64,000 nt of DNA from positions 18,788 to 82,787 of the forward strand of contig CAILLK010000067.1 in NCBI GenBank assembly GCA_903835005.1. Direction: 5' to 3'. Numbering within the stretch: position 1 is the first letter of the stretch; every line of letters begins with the position of its first letter. Positions 36,652 to 46,966 of this stretch are shown here, in pieces. Origin of the DNA: an uncultured Bacteroidota bacterium. GTDB taxonomy: Bacteria > Bacteroidota > Bacteroidia > Chitinophagales > Chitinophagaceae. A model generated the notes under the pieces. The model was not told the DNA's origin. It saw nothing but the letters and a program-made list of their open reading frames with translations, and made no database searches. The position numbers and the translations under genes are program-made.

Positions 36652-37074
36652 ATGGATAAAAGATTCAACATACGCGTATATGGACTTTGGGTTAACGGTC
36701 AGAAAATACTCATCAACGAAGAGATAATACGCGGCAAAACAATCATCAAGTTTCCCGGGGGTGGTCTTGATTGGGGAGAGGGTACCATTGATGGCCTTAA
36801 GCGCGAATGGATGGAAGAACTTTCAATAAAAATTGAGGTTCTGAACCATTTCTACACAACTGATTTTTTCCAGGCCTCAGCCTACGATAATTCCCAGGTT
36901 ATCAGCATTTATTATTGGATCAAAGCAGATCTGCCGGAAAAGATTGTAAACCACGTATCAAATGAACGAACCTTCTGGCACAGTATCCAAGATATTTCAG
37001 CCGATACCTTCACCCTGCCCATAGATAAAAAAGTTGGGTCCCTCCTTTCCGAACATTTTCGACCTGTTCATTAA
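36652..37074 (+). CDS. NUDIX hydrolase
   Basis: A 140-aa single-domain NUDIX protein. The box is GGGLDWGEGTIDGLKREWME then ELSI, which keeps the catalytic REXXEE Glu residues; the usual Gly after EEx is Ser. Preceding FPGG-type residues are in TIIKFPGGG. No substrate can be inferred. ATG at 36652 (MDKRFNIRVYG) is preferred over an in-frame ATG at 36625. It stands alone between the terminator at 36583-36617 and the convergent queG. Confidence 0.85.
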   Translation: MDKRFNIRVYGLWVNGQKILINEEIIRGKTIIKFPGGGLDWGEGTIDGLKREWMEELSIKIEVLNHFYTTDFFQASAYDNSQVISIYYWIKADLPEKIVNHVSNERTFWHSIQDISADTFTLPIDKKVGSLLSEHFRPVH

Positions 37075-37228
37075 TTTTATGCTTCCAGTGTGCCATTTTA
37101 CTGACATCATGGAAACAGATTTTTATTTTTGAAAATGGCGTGCTTTAATCTGTCATTTGTAGCGTGTGTTTTTGATGGAGTCCAAACGGCTGGTCTTCAG
37201 CCATGATTATAATATCCCGATTAGTATT

Positions 37229-38164
37229 TCATAATCCATGTTTTAATGCCTGTAAATTTCGCATAATGCCTGCCCATTTGGTACGCTTCAGCGGCGAATT
37301 TTTAAAGGTTCGGTTGAAGGTTTCTTCGCTCATTTCTTCCCATTCCTTTAAAGAAAGATTAAGGACCTGATTTATCGGTTTAAAAGATGTCTCCTGTGAT
37401 TTACGGGCAAAGCGGTTCCATGGGCAAACATCCTGGCATATATCGCAACCAAACATCCAGCCTTCCATTTTATTTTGTAATTCCCCGGGTATCAGTGCAT
37501 CTTTCAGCTCTATTGTTAAGTATGAAATACATTTGCTTCCATCAACCACAGTGGGCGAAACAATAGCCTGCGTAGGGCAGGCATCTATGCAGCAGGTGCA
37601 GGTGCCGCAATGATCAGTTGCAAAGGGTGCATCAGGTAAAAGGTCAAGGTCGGTGATGAGAGTGGCGATAAAAAACCAGGAGCCGGTTTGCTTAGTTAGC
37701 AGGTTGCCATTTTTGCCCACCCACCCCAGGCCGCTGCGCACTGCCCAGCTACGCTCTAGCACTGGCGCGCTGTCCACAAATCCACGACCGTTAACCGCTC
37801 CAATATTTGTATGTATATAATTCAGCAGTTCGTTGAGTTTTTCCCTGATTACAAAATGATAATCGGTTCCGTAAGCATATTTGGCAATTTTGGGAGCTGA
37901 AGGCAGCTGCACTGCTGAAGGAAAATAATTGAGCAGTAAAGTAATGACCGACCTTGCCCCGGGTACCAGTTTTCGGGGATCAGTGCGCAGGTCGAAGTGG
38001 CGCTCCATATAGTGCATATTCCCTTGGTATCCGTTTTTGAGCCATCGTTCCAGCCGCACAGCATCTTCATCCAGGTGTTTGGCCACTGCTATGCCACAAC
38101 TCATAAAGCCTAGGCGTGTCGATTCCGCTTTTATTAATTGTGTATTTTTTTCTGCTGTGGGCAA
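37229..38164 (-). CDS. queG: Epoxyqueuosine reductase QueG
   Basis: A 311-aa cobalamin-dependent iron-sulfur enzyme that makes the last step of queuosine synthesis in tRNA. Two [4Fe-4S] sites are seen: [16 protein letters not shown] and [14 protein letters not shown]. The N-terminal part has the DUF1730 signature [23 protein letters not shown]. Translation appears to start at TTG 38164, because the next ATG would remove the first conserved helix. It starts 9 bp after the YigZ stop, so the two are cotranscribed. Confidence 0.93.
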   Translation of the reverse strand: MPTAEKNTQLIKAESTRLGFMSCGIAVAKHLDEDAVRLERWLKNGYQGNMHYMERHFDLRTDPRKLVPGARSVITLLLNYFPSAVQLPSAPKIAKYAYGTDYHFVIREKLNELLNYIHTNIGAVNGRGFVDSAPVLERSWAVRSGLGWVGKNGNLLTKQTGSWFFIATLITDLDLLPDAPFATDHCGTCTCCIDACPTQAIVSPTVVDGSKCISYLTIELKDALIPGELQNKMEGWMFGCDICQDVCPWNRFARKSQETSFKPINQVLNLSLKEWEEMSEETFNRTFKNSPLKRTKWAGIMRNLQALKHGL

Positions 38165-38173
38165 GTTCAGTTT

Positions 38174-38791
38174 CTATATTTCGTGTTCAGCAACTTTAAG
38201 AAACACTCCACGAATTTCCGAAAGCTTTTTCACAATCCCATCATAATTTACTTTAGGAATTCCTGCGGTTACTGTACAAAACAATTGCAGATCTTGTCTG
38301 TATATGGTCGCCTCTGCTTGTTTCAACAGGTACAACACCTCACCCATGACTGGATAATCGAAGTTGATATTTGTTAGTTCCTCAATCCATTTTTCTGTTG
38401 TTGGCGCATTTTCAAGTGCCAGGTTTGTTGCCGTCTTATAGGCATTGATCAGGCCAGGTACACCAAGTAATGTACCGCCAAAATATCGCACCACTACTAC
38501 CAGCAAATTGGTCAGGCCCATGCTGTCAATCTGGCCCAAAATGGGTTTACCTGCGCTGCCTGGAGGTTCTCCGTCATCAACAGCTCTGTATTGTGCTCCG
38601 CTGGTTCCTAACCGATAGGCATAACAATGATGCGCCGCCTTTGGGTGTTCTTTTTTCAACGCCTGAATTTTATCCTTTACGGCTCCGGCAGATAGAACAG
38701 GATAGGCGTATGCCAGGAATTTACTGCCCCTGTCACGGAAATCACCGGTGGCGGCCGATAAAATGGTCTTATACTTGGTGATTTCTTCCAT
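38174..38791 (-). CDS. YigZ/IMPACT family protein
   Basis: A 205-aa UPF0029 protein. The family signature is in the first half: GSKFLAYAYPV, KAAHHCYAYRLG, DDGEPPGSAGKPILGQI and NLLVVVVRYFGGTLLGVPGLINAY. The C-terminal ~65 residues form the second, ferredoxin-like domain. Eukaryotic IMPACT binds GCN1, but bacterial members have no settled role. ATG at 38791 is standard. Confidence 0.88.
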   Translation of the reverse strand: MEEITKYKTILSAATGDFRDRGSKFLAYAYPVLSAGAVKDKIQALKKEHPKAAHHCYAYRLGTSGAQYRAVDDGEPPGSAGKPILGQIDSMGLTNLLVVVVRYFGGTLLGVPGLINAYKTATNLALENAPTTEKWIEELTNINFDYPVMGEVLYLLKQAEATIYRQDLQLFCTVTAGIPKVNYDGIVKKLSEIRGVFLKVAEHEI

Positions 38792-38891
38792 AGGCAGTTG
38801 TTATCTTATGCGACCTGATTTATAATTGCTATATATTTAATCGGGTATCAGGCCAGACTGTTTTAATTGACCAACACGGTTTATTTTATTA

Positions 38892-39584
38892 TTACTCTAC
38901 TGGCTTTGACAATATTTTGTCTATCCTGCTTTTCCCCGGATGGCTGTTTGGTCTTGTGTTTATAAATGTTGTTATAAAGATGGTAAGGCCGATAAGAAAC
39001 AGGCAGATACCTGAGAAGCGTTGTACATAAACGATACGGCGAATGGTTAAGAACCTTTTAATTTTCTCAGCCAGGAAAACCTTCGAGAAGTCGACACTTA
39101 GAATAATGAGCAGGCAGGTCGCAAATAGTACTATACGGTAAGAAATTGCTGTATGGGCAACAAGTGTGGCAGCTCCAAGCCAGGTAATCAGTGCACCGGG
39201 GTTAAGACTATTTACAAGAAAACCCGATAACCATATTTTGAAATATTGTCCGTTGGTAACAATTGTTGGGCTTGCTCCGGGCTGTGTGTTTTTTTGTTTT
39301 TTCAGCAAAGTGGTTAATCCCATTATCATAAGAAGGGCTGACCCACCAAATGCAATGTATTTTTCATAGGGCCTCAGATATTCCAGCCACACAGCAGCTA
39401 TATTGGCCAGCACTACAAATAAAAAATCACTTACCGAAACACCCAGCACAAATGCCAGGCCTGCCTTGTAACTGTAATTCAGGCTGTATTTAATAACTGC
39501 AAATAATGTTGGCCCCACAGATATGGCCATAAACAGGCCTACCAGTATCCCTTTTACTATAGCATCTAAAATAGGTAATTCCAT
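38892..39584 (-). CDS. LysE/RhtB-family exporter
   Basis: A 230-aa inner-membrane transporter with six hydrophobic helices (about 8-30, 40-63, 73-88, 118-137, 144-165 and 182-203). The conserved N-terminal block ILVGLFMAISVGPTLFAVIKYSLNYSYKAGLAF fits LysE-type amino acid exporters. The polar loop between helices 3 and 4 is KKQKNTQPGASPT. The substrate is unknown. Confidence 0.82.
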   Translation of the reverse strand: MELPILDAIVKGILVGLFMAISVGPTLFAVIKYSLNYSYKAGLAFVLGVSVSDFLFVVLANIAAVWLEYLRPYEKYIAFGGSALLMIMGLTTLLKKQKNTQPGASPTIVTNGQYFKIWLSGFLVNSLNPGALITWLGAATLVAHTAISYRIVLFATCLLIILSVDFSKVFLAEKIKRFLTIRRIVYVQRFSGICLFLIGLTIFITTFINTRPNSHPGKSRIDKILSKPVE

Positions 39585-39914
39585 AATTAATCTGCCCCTG
39601 CTAATCTTCCTTAATTTATTTATAAGTCATTCTAACCTTTACAAATGTACAAAAGCCATAACAACATTAATAAAACCGTTGAGAATGAATAAACAGCAAT
39701 AAATATATACAAGCAGGCTATGGTTTGTTCGCACTGTTTAAAATAGGTTTACCAATATGATTCATTCAATCTTTCAGTCGTTTGCAATGATTAGCTGGTT
39801 GGAATTTAAATGATTGATTAAAGAAGCTTGCTGCTCATTTACGGTTTCATAAAAAATTAAAAAGGGCCGCTGTAACAACAGCAGCCCCTTTTAATTTCCA
39901 ATTACCCCATTTAT
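39585..39914. other. Intergenic gap upstream of LysE gene, downstream of the giant surface gene
   Basis: No gene is credible. It contains a LysE -7 box candidate (39642-39649, minus TACATTTG) and the terminator at 39857-39894. Confidence 0.6.
39857..39894 (-). terminator. Terminator of the giant surface-protein gene
   Basis: 17-nt imperfect inverted repeat (39857-39873, 39878-39894; two mismatches) with GC-rich core and a T-rich end on the minus strand, 20 bp after the stop at 39915. Confidence 0.78.
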
Positions 39915-42900
39915 TTACTTGCCGATCTTTATTAATCGGGCGCTGGCCTTGCCCGATGAGTTTTCGGCTGTCATAAGGTAAACTCCCGGTACAAGGGTAG
40001 AAATATCCATGGATACAGATGCACCGCTTATTACATTAATTGGCTGTTCTGCCACTTTCTGTCCAAGTACATCATAAATACAAATGGTCGCTTTTCCTTC
40101 AAAATCGGCCATTGTGATCTTTACCAGGCCACTGCTGGACGGATTAGGTACAATGTTCAGCTTTGTAGGTTTATTTGTCCTGTTATTGATCATTCCAGGT
40201 CTGGAATAGGCAGTCCTTGAGGCTCCTTTATGTTGTATCTGGTGTGTCAGCTTCGTATTGGTCCATTCACTTCCTGTATCGGTAACAGCGAATTGAACCG
40301 CACTAACCACACTGTCAGTTACACTTGTACTGAGTGCTGTGCTTGGTGTTGCGTAAAATCCATAAGGAGGATCTGCTGTCACTGAACTACTCCAGTCACC
40401 TTCTACAGATTCATAAACAACAGGAAGATATGCCAGGGAATCGTCAAAGGTTAAAGTAACTGGTGTAATTACCAGCATCAGTGAGCCGAATTCCTGGTGG
40501 GTATCTGCCTCTGTCACTTTACCTGTCTGATCTTCTACAACCTGGTGATATCTGGTTACATCGCTCTCACAGGCTATAATCTGGGAAGTGTCATCATCGT
40601 CATAGAAGAAAGACAAACCGTCACAGGTTAGATAACCACCTACTCTTCTGCCTGTATATATCACATGAGATGTTCCGCCATAATATGTTGTTGCTACTGT
40701 TGATTGGCCTATGATAAGATATTCTCCATAAGCAGGTACATTTATGGTATACTGATACACAGGAGCGCTGCCTAGTGTTACGGATACCGGTGAACTTACC
40801 ACTGCATTGGTGATCAGCCCTGATGTGCTGCCCCATATAGTTGCATAGTTGGTCTGATCAAAATTGCGCGCTCCTACAACATTTCTGTTATAAACCTTCA
40901 GGTTGCTTGCAAGTGCTGTTTTGGTTACTCCCGGGTGAATGCCGCTACCTGTGGCGTATAAGCCCGAGTATACAGTAATAGCAGCAGACGGTGTTACGGT
41001 TACTACCTTAGTGCTGGTACTGCTGCATCCTCCTGAATTAGATGCGGTTAGAGTGATGGTGTATACAGTTGCACAACAAGGGTTTGCCACACTGATTCCG
41101 GATCCGGTTTCAGAACCGGATATGGTTGCACTCCCGCAATGGTTATGGCCGCAGCGGTGATATGCATTGTGATGACATGCCGACGTGCACGACTGGCCAT
41201 AATGGTCGCATTTTGAATTGCAAATATGGCCGCTGTTGTGATGACAATAGATGTTGCAGTGGTGGTCGCCGGTATGTTCATTATCACAAATGTGGCCGCT
41301 GTGATGGTGACAGGTTGATGGGCAGGATACTCCATAATGGTCGCACCCATAACCGCATACGTGGCCGCTTGCGTGGTGGCATTTCACGTCGCATACATGG
41401 TCTCCGCCTGTTATGGTCCAGCTATAGGTGGTCATGCCTGATGGTCCTGAGAATGTACTTGTGGTGTTTCCCAGCACATTTGTACTTCCGGTTATGGTAC
41501 TCGATACCGTGGCAGGTGCACCTACAGTTGCTGATGAGACGACTGTGCAGCTGTGTGCATCGGAAACTGTAACACTATAGGTGCCTGTAGCCAGGCCTGT
41601 AGGGTTGGTACTTGTTGATCCGGAGCTCCATATGCAGGAATAGGCCGATGTTCCGCCGGTTATAGTAGCGGCAATACTGCCATCTGTATTATATCCCGTC
41701 CCGTTGCAGGTTACATTTGTAGCTGTGGCTGATATAGCAAGTAAACTTGGCTGACCAACAGAGGCAGACCCGGTTGTAGTGCAGCTATGCGCATCAGTTA
41801 CTGTTACACTATAAGTTCCGATACCCAGGCTTAATGGATTTGCACTCGTTGCCCCGCCATTCCATGTGTAGGAATAAGAAGCTGTTCCGCCGGTAACCGT
41901 AGTGGTAATGCTGCCGTTGGTATGGTTGCCGCCATTTGATGTGTTGCACGATACATTTACAGAGGTAGCAGTAACTGAAAGTGCTGAAGGCTGACCAACT
42001 GTTGCTGAAGATGTTGCAGAACAGCTATGTGCATCAGTTACTGATACACTGTATGTGGCGGCTGATAGGCCGGTGGGGTTTGCCACGGTGGCGCCGCCGC
42101 TCCAGATATATGAATAAGTTGGTGTTCCGCCGGTTACTGTTGTTGAAATGCTGCCATTACTATGATTGCCACTATTTACTGAGTTGCACGATATATTGGT
42201 TGCTGTTGCGGAAACAGCCAGAGATCCGCTGGTTACTGTAACATTCTGTGTTGCAGTTGCGGTATTACCGTGAATATCAGTAACTGTCCAGGTTACAATA
42301 GTAGTGCCCACAGGGAATGCGGAGGGTGCATTATTGGTAACAGATGCAACCCCGCAATTATCATTCGTAACCGGTGTGCCCAGCGTAGCGCCTGCATCCG
42401 GCAAGGAAACTGCACGGCACCAGCCACTGATTGTTACATTTGATGGAGCAGTGATTGTTGGGTTCTGATTATCATTTACTGTTACTGTCTGAGTTGCTGT
42501 TGCCGAATTCCCGCTGCCATCAGTTACAGTCCATGTTACAATGGTAGTACCAACAGGATAAGTTCCGGATGAATGATTATTTGAAACACTGGCTACACTG
42601 CAGTTGTCTGCTGTTACTGGTGTGCCCAGACTTGAAATTGTTGCGTTGCAGGAACCAGGATTATTGTTTACGGTTATATTTGCTGGTGCTGTAATAGTTG
42701 GGTTAACATTATCAGCTACTGTTATTGTTTGTATAGCTGCGGCTGTGTTTCCGCTGCCATCAGTTACAGACCATGTTACTACATTGGTACCGAGCGAATA
42801 TGTTGCTGATGAATGGTTGTTAACTACACCTGCCACGGAACAATTGTCCCCTGTAACAGGACTACCTGTTGATACACCCGTAGCTGTGCAACCTGAATTT

Positions 42901-45900
42901 GTATATACTGTTTCATCCGCCGGTGCCGTTATAGTCGGATTCTGGTTATCAACTACAGTAATATTCTGTGTTGCTGTTGCAGTATTACCATTCACATCAG
43001 TTACTGTCCATGTTATAATATGTGTGCCAGCAGAATAAGTACCTGCATCATTATTGGTTATATTGGCCACGCCGCAATTATCTGCGGTAGTTGGTGTTCC
43101 AAGACTATAACCTGTAGCATTGCATGATCCGGTATTTGCATATACTGTCACATCTGCCGGAGCGGTAATAGTCGGATTCTGGTTATCAACCACAGTAATA
43201 TTTTGTGTTGCAGTTGCAGTGTTGCCATTTATATCGGTTACAGTCCATGTTATGATATGTGCGCCAACAGAGTAGGTCCCTGCATCATTATTGGTAACAC
43301 CTGCCACGCCGCAATTATCTGCGGTAGTTGGTGTTCCAAGGCTATAACCTGTAGCATTGCATGATCCGGTATTTGCATATATTGTCACATCTGCCGGAGC
43401 GGTAATAGTCGGATTCTGGTTATCAACCACAGTAATATTTTGTGTAGCAGTTGCAGTATTGCCGTTCACATCTGTTACAGTCCAGGTTATGATATGTGCG
43501 CCAACAGAATAAGTACCTGCATCATTATTGGTAACACTTGCCACACCGCAATTATCTGCGGTAGTCGGTGTTCCAAGGCTATAACCTGTAGCATTGCACG
43601 ATCCGGTATTTGCATATACTGTCATATCTGACGGAGCGGCAATTGTCGGAATTTGGTTGTCATTTACGGTTACTGTAAAAGTACAGGTTGCTGTTCCACA
43701 GGTATTGGTTGCATTTACAGTTACTGTGGTTGTGCCAACAGGAAATGATGTTCCCGAATTCTGTGAATAACTGATTACTGGCGATGTGCCGCTTGCCGTC
43801 GCTGGTAAGTAGGTGGCAACTGCACCGCAATAACCCGCATCATTATTCACAGTTACATTGGCTGGGCAGGTTGTCATTACCGGAGTTGCACAATCAGGTT
43901 CAAATGTAATATTATCTATTACTTGATCAGCTGTTACCGGGCTGAATGTATAGCTAGTTACCGGGGCAACACTGCTTCCGTTCACCGACAAGCTGGCTAC
44001 GTGATAACCTGGATTGGGTGTAAACGTAAACACTGGGGTTGTTCCTGAGCAGACCGTAACAGGGGGTATGGGAATTATAGTTCCGTTAGGTCCTAACGAT
44101 GCTGATATAGTTACCATTGGATTTACAGTAACTACTGATGTTGTTGATGTTGTTCCGCACGTATTACTAACTGTGTAGGTAATGTTAGTAGTGCCGGCTG
44201 TAACACCAGACAATACACCAGTTGTGTCAACTGTGGCTACTGATGTTGAACTGGAAGTCCAGGTGCCATTTAATGCGGAATCAGTGAGATTCAGAGTGCC
44301 GCCTATGCATGCAAAGTCACCGGTACCAATTATTGTTGAGGCTGGCCGGTCCACCTTTAATGTGATATTGTTACTTGTGTCATAAAATGAGCTGGCGCAT
44401 GCTGGTGTGATATTAACTATATATCTATAGATGTCATTGTTTGAAGGTGCAGTTGGTGTATAGCTGCTGCTGCCACTGCCAATATTTACTCCGTTTTTTT
44501 GCCATTGGTAAGTGGCACTGCCACTCACTGACATAAATGACGAGAATGTAACCGGCGTTCCGGAGCAAATACTCGTCGGGCCGCTTATCGAATTATAAAT
44601 ACTTCCTTTCGATGGTACAATCCTGATCCTCTTGTTATTTGCATCAGCAATAAAAAAATTACCAGAGTGGTCAACCGCGATTCCTGCGGGTATACTAAAC
44701 TGGCAGCTTATTGCACTGCTGTAATCTCCGCTGAATCCGGAAGTACTCACACCTGCCGATTTACTGATAATTCCTGTAGCCAGGTTTATCTGCCTGATTA
44801 CATTATTTGCCTGGTCAGATACATACAACAGGTTCGCACCATCATATGCCAGCCGGGCAGGTGTATGCATAGTTGCGTTTGTAGCTGGCCCGTCGTCACC
44901 ACTGTTTCCTGCAGTGCCTGTACCTGCAATAGTAGTAATAATTCCGGTCGACGGCACGTATTTTCTTACTACATTATTTAATGCGTCTGTTATATAAACA
45001 TTTCCCTGATTATCCATTTTTACATCTCGGACCTGATTAAGTCCCGCATTTGTCGCAGGACCACCATCACCACTGTATGTCTGTGATCCTGTACCTGCAA
45101 CTGTAGTAATAATACCTGTTGAATGGTTAATCATACGTATAGCGCTATTTCCCTGATCGGCTATATATATGTTTCCAGTGGTATCCGTGCAAATACCAAG
45201 TGGACTATAAAATTTTGCAGCAGTAGCCGGCCCGCCATCTCCAGTATACCCGGCTACTCCATAAGTTCCGGCTATCGTGGTTATGATACCTGTTGAGCCA
45301 TCTACTTTCCTGACTGTTTGACCACTTGTGCAAACTATAAAGATATTACCTGAGTTATCAACAAACACTCCGTTTGGCCCATATAACGTTGCTGCAGTTG
45401 CCTGTCCGCCATCTCCTGTGTTTCCTGCTGTGCTGCTACCGGCAACAAGTGTTATTATTCCTGAATTAGAGATCTTCATTACACTGTTTAACTGGCAGTA
45501 GTATACATTGCCTGAGTTATCGGTAACCAGATCTTTTGGATTTACCGGCAACATAAATGCCGGCCCTGATGTTCCTCCTGCACCACCTGATCCGGTTCCT
45601 GCAAATGTATAAATATTCCCTACCACACCTGAAATGGTAATATTTACTGCTGCATATGCCGATCCGCAGGTGTTTGTCACAGTATATTTTACTGTGTCAG
45701 ATCCGATTGCTGCCCCGTAAACTATGCCCGTTGTGCTGCCTACTGTCGCTATTGCATTGTTAGCGCTCCATATTCCTCCGGCTACAGAACTGCTTAATGT
45801 GATAGTTGAAAGGATACAAACACCGCTGGCTCCTGATATTGTCCCCGGGTCCGGCATTGGGTTTACAGTAATCACAGTTGTGGCCAGCGAGCCCGACACA

Positions 45901-46259
45901 GAGTAGGTTATGGTTGCAGTACCAGCTGTTATTCCGGTAACTATTCCATTACCCGATCCGATAGTTGCTACCGGGTTGTTACTGCTGCTCCAGGTTCCTC
46001 CGGTCGTTGAAGAACTTAATGTAGTTGTTGCCCCGACACATAAATTACCGGTACCTGTAATGCTTTGAGCATAGTTGGGTATACTCAAAAATAACAGGAC
46101 AATAATAATTATTGTTTTTGGCAATCGCTTGCTGCCTATGCCCTGATCCCAACCCGGTTTTGGAGGCAATTCATTTTTATCACTGATCTGGTTTCCCAGA
46201 CAAATAAACTCCGGTCGGTTGGAGTTCTTTCTGTCATTTAATGATAACATTTTTTTCAT
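39915..46259 (-). CDS. Giant T9SS surface protein: Ig-like, NHL, HYR and SprB modules with a Cys/His-rich insert (2114 aa)
   Basis: From ATG 46259 a ~46-residue polar N-terminal extension precedes a hydrophobic signal core (TIIIIVLLFLSIPNYAQ). Approximate order: BID_2/Ig-like modules (66-210), six NHL blades (213-550), Ig-like (553-713), a bacterial repeat-like domain (713-790), seven HYR modules (790-1340), three SprB repeats (1343-1580; SprB is a gliding adhesin family), and a PKD-like domain interrupted by a 90-residue Cys/His-rich tandem (residues 1620-1709). An unrecognised ~250-residue region follows, then a Por tail (LNIVPNPSSSGLVKI ... LVPGVYLMTAENSS). The architecture points to an adhesin exported by T9SS. 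Confidence 0.88.
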   Translation of the reverse strand: MKKMLSLNDRKNSNRPEFICLGNQISDKNELPPKPGWDQGIGSKRLPKTIIIIVLLFLSIPNYAQSITGTGNLCVGATTTLSSSTTGGTWSSSNNPVATIGSGNGIVTGITAGTATITYSVSGSLATTVITVNPMPDPGTISGASGVCILSTITLSSSVAGGIWSANNAIATVGSTTGIVYGAAIGSDTVKYTVTNTCGSAYAAVNITISGVVGNIYTFAGTGSGGAGGTSGPAFMLPVNPKDLVTDNSGNVYYCQLNSVMKISNSGIITLVAGSSTAGNTGDGGQATAATLYGPNGVFVDNSGNIFIVCTSGQTVRKVDGSTGIITTIAGTYGVAGYTGDGGPATAAKFYSPLGICTDTTGNIYIADQGNSAIRMINHSTGIITTVAGTGSQTYSGDGGPATNAGLNQVRDVKMDNQGNVYITDALNNVVRKYVPSTGIITTIAGTGTAGNSGDDGPATNATMHTPARLAYDGANLLYVSDQANNVIRQINLATGIISKSAGVSTSGFSGDYSSAISCQFSIPAGIAVDHSGNFFIADANNKRIRIVPSKGSIYNSISGPTSICSGTPVTFSSFMSVSGSATYQWQKNGVNIGSGSSSYTPTAPSNNDIYRYIVNITPACASSFYDTSNNITLKVDRPASTIIGTGDFACIGGTLNLTDSALNGTWTSSSTSVATVDTTGVLSGVTAGTTNITYTVSNTCGTTSTTSVVTVNPMVTISASLGPNGTIIPIPPVTVCSGTTPVFTFTPNPGYHVASLSVNGSSVAPVTSYTFSPVTADQVIDNITFEPDCATPVMTTCPANVTVNNDAGYCGAVATYLPATASGTSPVISYSQNSGTSFPVGTTTVTVNATNTCGTATCTFTVTVNDNQIPTIAAPSDMTVYANTGSCNATGYSLGTPTTADNCGVASVTNNDAGTYSVGAHIITWTVTDVNGNTATATQNITVVDNQNPTITAPADVTIYANTGSCNATGYSLGTPTTADNCGVAGVTNNDAGTYSVGAHIITWTVTDINGNTATATQNITVVDNQNPTITAPADVTVYANTGSCNATGYSLGTPTTADNCGVANITNNDAGTYSAGTHIITWTVTDVNGNTATATQNITVVDNQNPTITAPADETVYTNSGCTATGVSTGSPVTGDNCSVAGVVNNHSSATYSLGTNVVTWSVTDGSGNTAAAIQTITVADNVNPTITAPANITVNNNPGSCNATISSLGTPVTADNCSVASVSNNHSSGTYPVGTTIVTWTVTDGSGNSATATQTVTVNDNQNPTITAPSNVTISGWCRAVSLPDAGATLGTPVTNDNCGVASVTNNAPSAFPVGTTIVTWTVTDIHGNTATATQNVTVTSGSLAVSATATNISCNSVNSGNHSNGSISTTVTGGTPTYSYIWSGGATVANPTGLSAATYSVSVTDAHSCSATSSATVGQPSALSVTATSVNVSCNTSNGGNHTNGSITTTVTGGTASYSYTWNGGATSANPLSLGIGTYSVTVTDAHSCTTTGSASVGQPSLLAISATATNVTCNGTGYNTDGSIAATITGGTSAYSCIWSSGSTSTNPTGLATGTYSVTVSDAHSCTVVSSATVGAPATVSSTITGSTNVLGNTTSTFSGPSGMTTYSWTITGGDHVCDVKCHHASGHVCGYGCDHYGVSCPSTCHHHSGHICDNEHTGDHHCNIYCHHNSGHICNSKCDHYGQSCTSACHHNAYHRCGHNHCGSATISGSETGSGISVANPCCATVYTITLTASNSGGCSSTSTKVVTVTPSAAITVYSGLYATGSGIHPGVTKTALASNLKVYNRNVVGARNFDQTNYATIWGSTSGLITNAVVSSPVSVTLGSAPVYQYTINVPAYGEYLIIGQSTVATTYYGGTSHVIYTGRRVGGYLTCDGLSFFYDDDDTSQIIACESDVTRYHQVVEDQTGKVTEADTHQEFGSLMLVITPVTLTFDDSLAYLPVVYESVEGDWSSSVTADPPYGFYATPSTALSTSVTDSVVSAVQFAVTDTGSEWTNTKLTHQIQHKGASRTAYSRPGMINNRTNKPTKLNIVPNPSSSGLVKITMADFEGKATICIYDVLGQKVAEQPINVISGASVSMDISTLVPGVYLMTAENSSGKASARLIKIGK
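41133..41402 (-). repeat. Two 45-residue Cys/His-rich tandem units inside the giant surface gene
   Basis: 90 residues with 15 Cys and 21 His, in two 45-residue units that themselves alternate 20- and 25-residue subunits. Recurring pieces are CHHxSGHxC and CDHYGxSC. It lies between TITGG and SATISG of a PKD-like domain. Confidence 0.85.
42951..43661 (-). repeat. Three near-identical 237-bp HYR modules
   Basis: Units at 43425-43661, 43188-43424 and 42951-43187 encode 79-residue HYR modules differing at only a few residues. Four further HYR modules flank them with lower similarity. Confidence 0.88.
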
Positions 46260-46966
46260 TGTTTTCGTTTTTGAAATGTTAATAATTAAGTTTCCAATTT
46301 TATTAATTAACCAGTATCAATATGCTCTAATACTTTTTACTGGTAAGCATCAAAAATATACATTAACATTAGAACAACTAAATTAGTAGTTATCCATTAA
46401 CAATTAATATTTTTAAAATGTAATTTTACCTGAAGATTGTCAATTTCATTAAAATGTAACTTAAATTAAGAAAATGCAATTAAGTTGTTAATAATCAGAT
46501 AAATAACCAAATAATTATTTCAAATTATAAACTAACTATACATTATAGTATTTAAAATAATATACTATTTGTCCCGGATTTATTTTCCAGTTTATCAAAA
46601 ATTAATATTGATTTACTTGATTTTATATAAAAATGGAGGGAAAATCGGCGTAGACGAAAATTTATTTATTCAATTTAAGCCGGAAAAAAAATTTTTTACA
46701 AGCATACCAGACAAGAATATTCATAATCTTTATTTGCAGGATTTTTTCAAACAAAAATTGTGGTTTGTAACCCGCATTTTACAAAATTTGCCTATGTTGT
46801 AAAGTTTGAGTTAAATGCCCTAATTGAGATCGGGAAGATCAATTTTTCCCGGCTTTGAAACCGTATTCATATTTGTTTTAGAATTTGGCCTGGTTTTATT
46901 TTTACCTACTGTAAATTCCATATTCAGAAATGTTATAACTTTAGTTCCGAATATAAATTTATAGTA
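46260..46966. other. AT-rich intergenic gap
   Basis: This 707-bp gap lies between the divergent giant-protein gene and the FlgD-tail protein gene. It is strongly AT-rich. A 77-codon frame at 46569-46802 has no recognisable features and an amino-acid composition expected from AT-rich non-coding DNA. It may hold the promoters of both flanking genes; a weak -7 TAACTTTA is at 46936-46943. Confidence 0.6.

Noticed and set aside
46569..46802. 77-codon plus-strand frame
   Set aside because: It has no signal, domain or ribosome-binding evidence; its Phe/Ile/Lys/Leu-rich composition is what AT-rich non-coding DNA gives.
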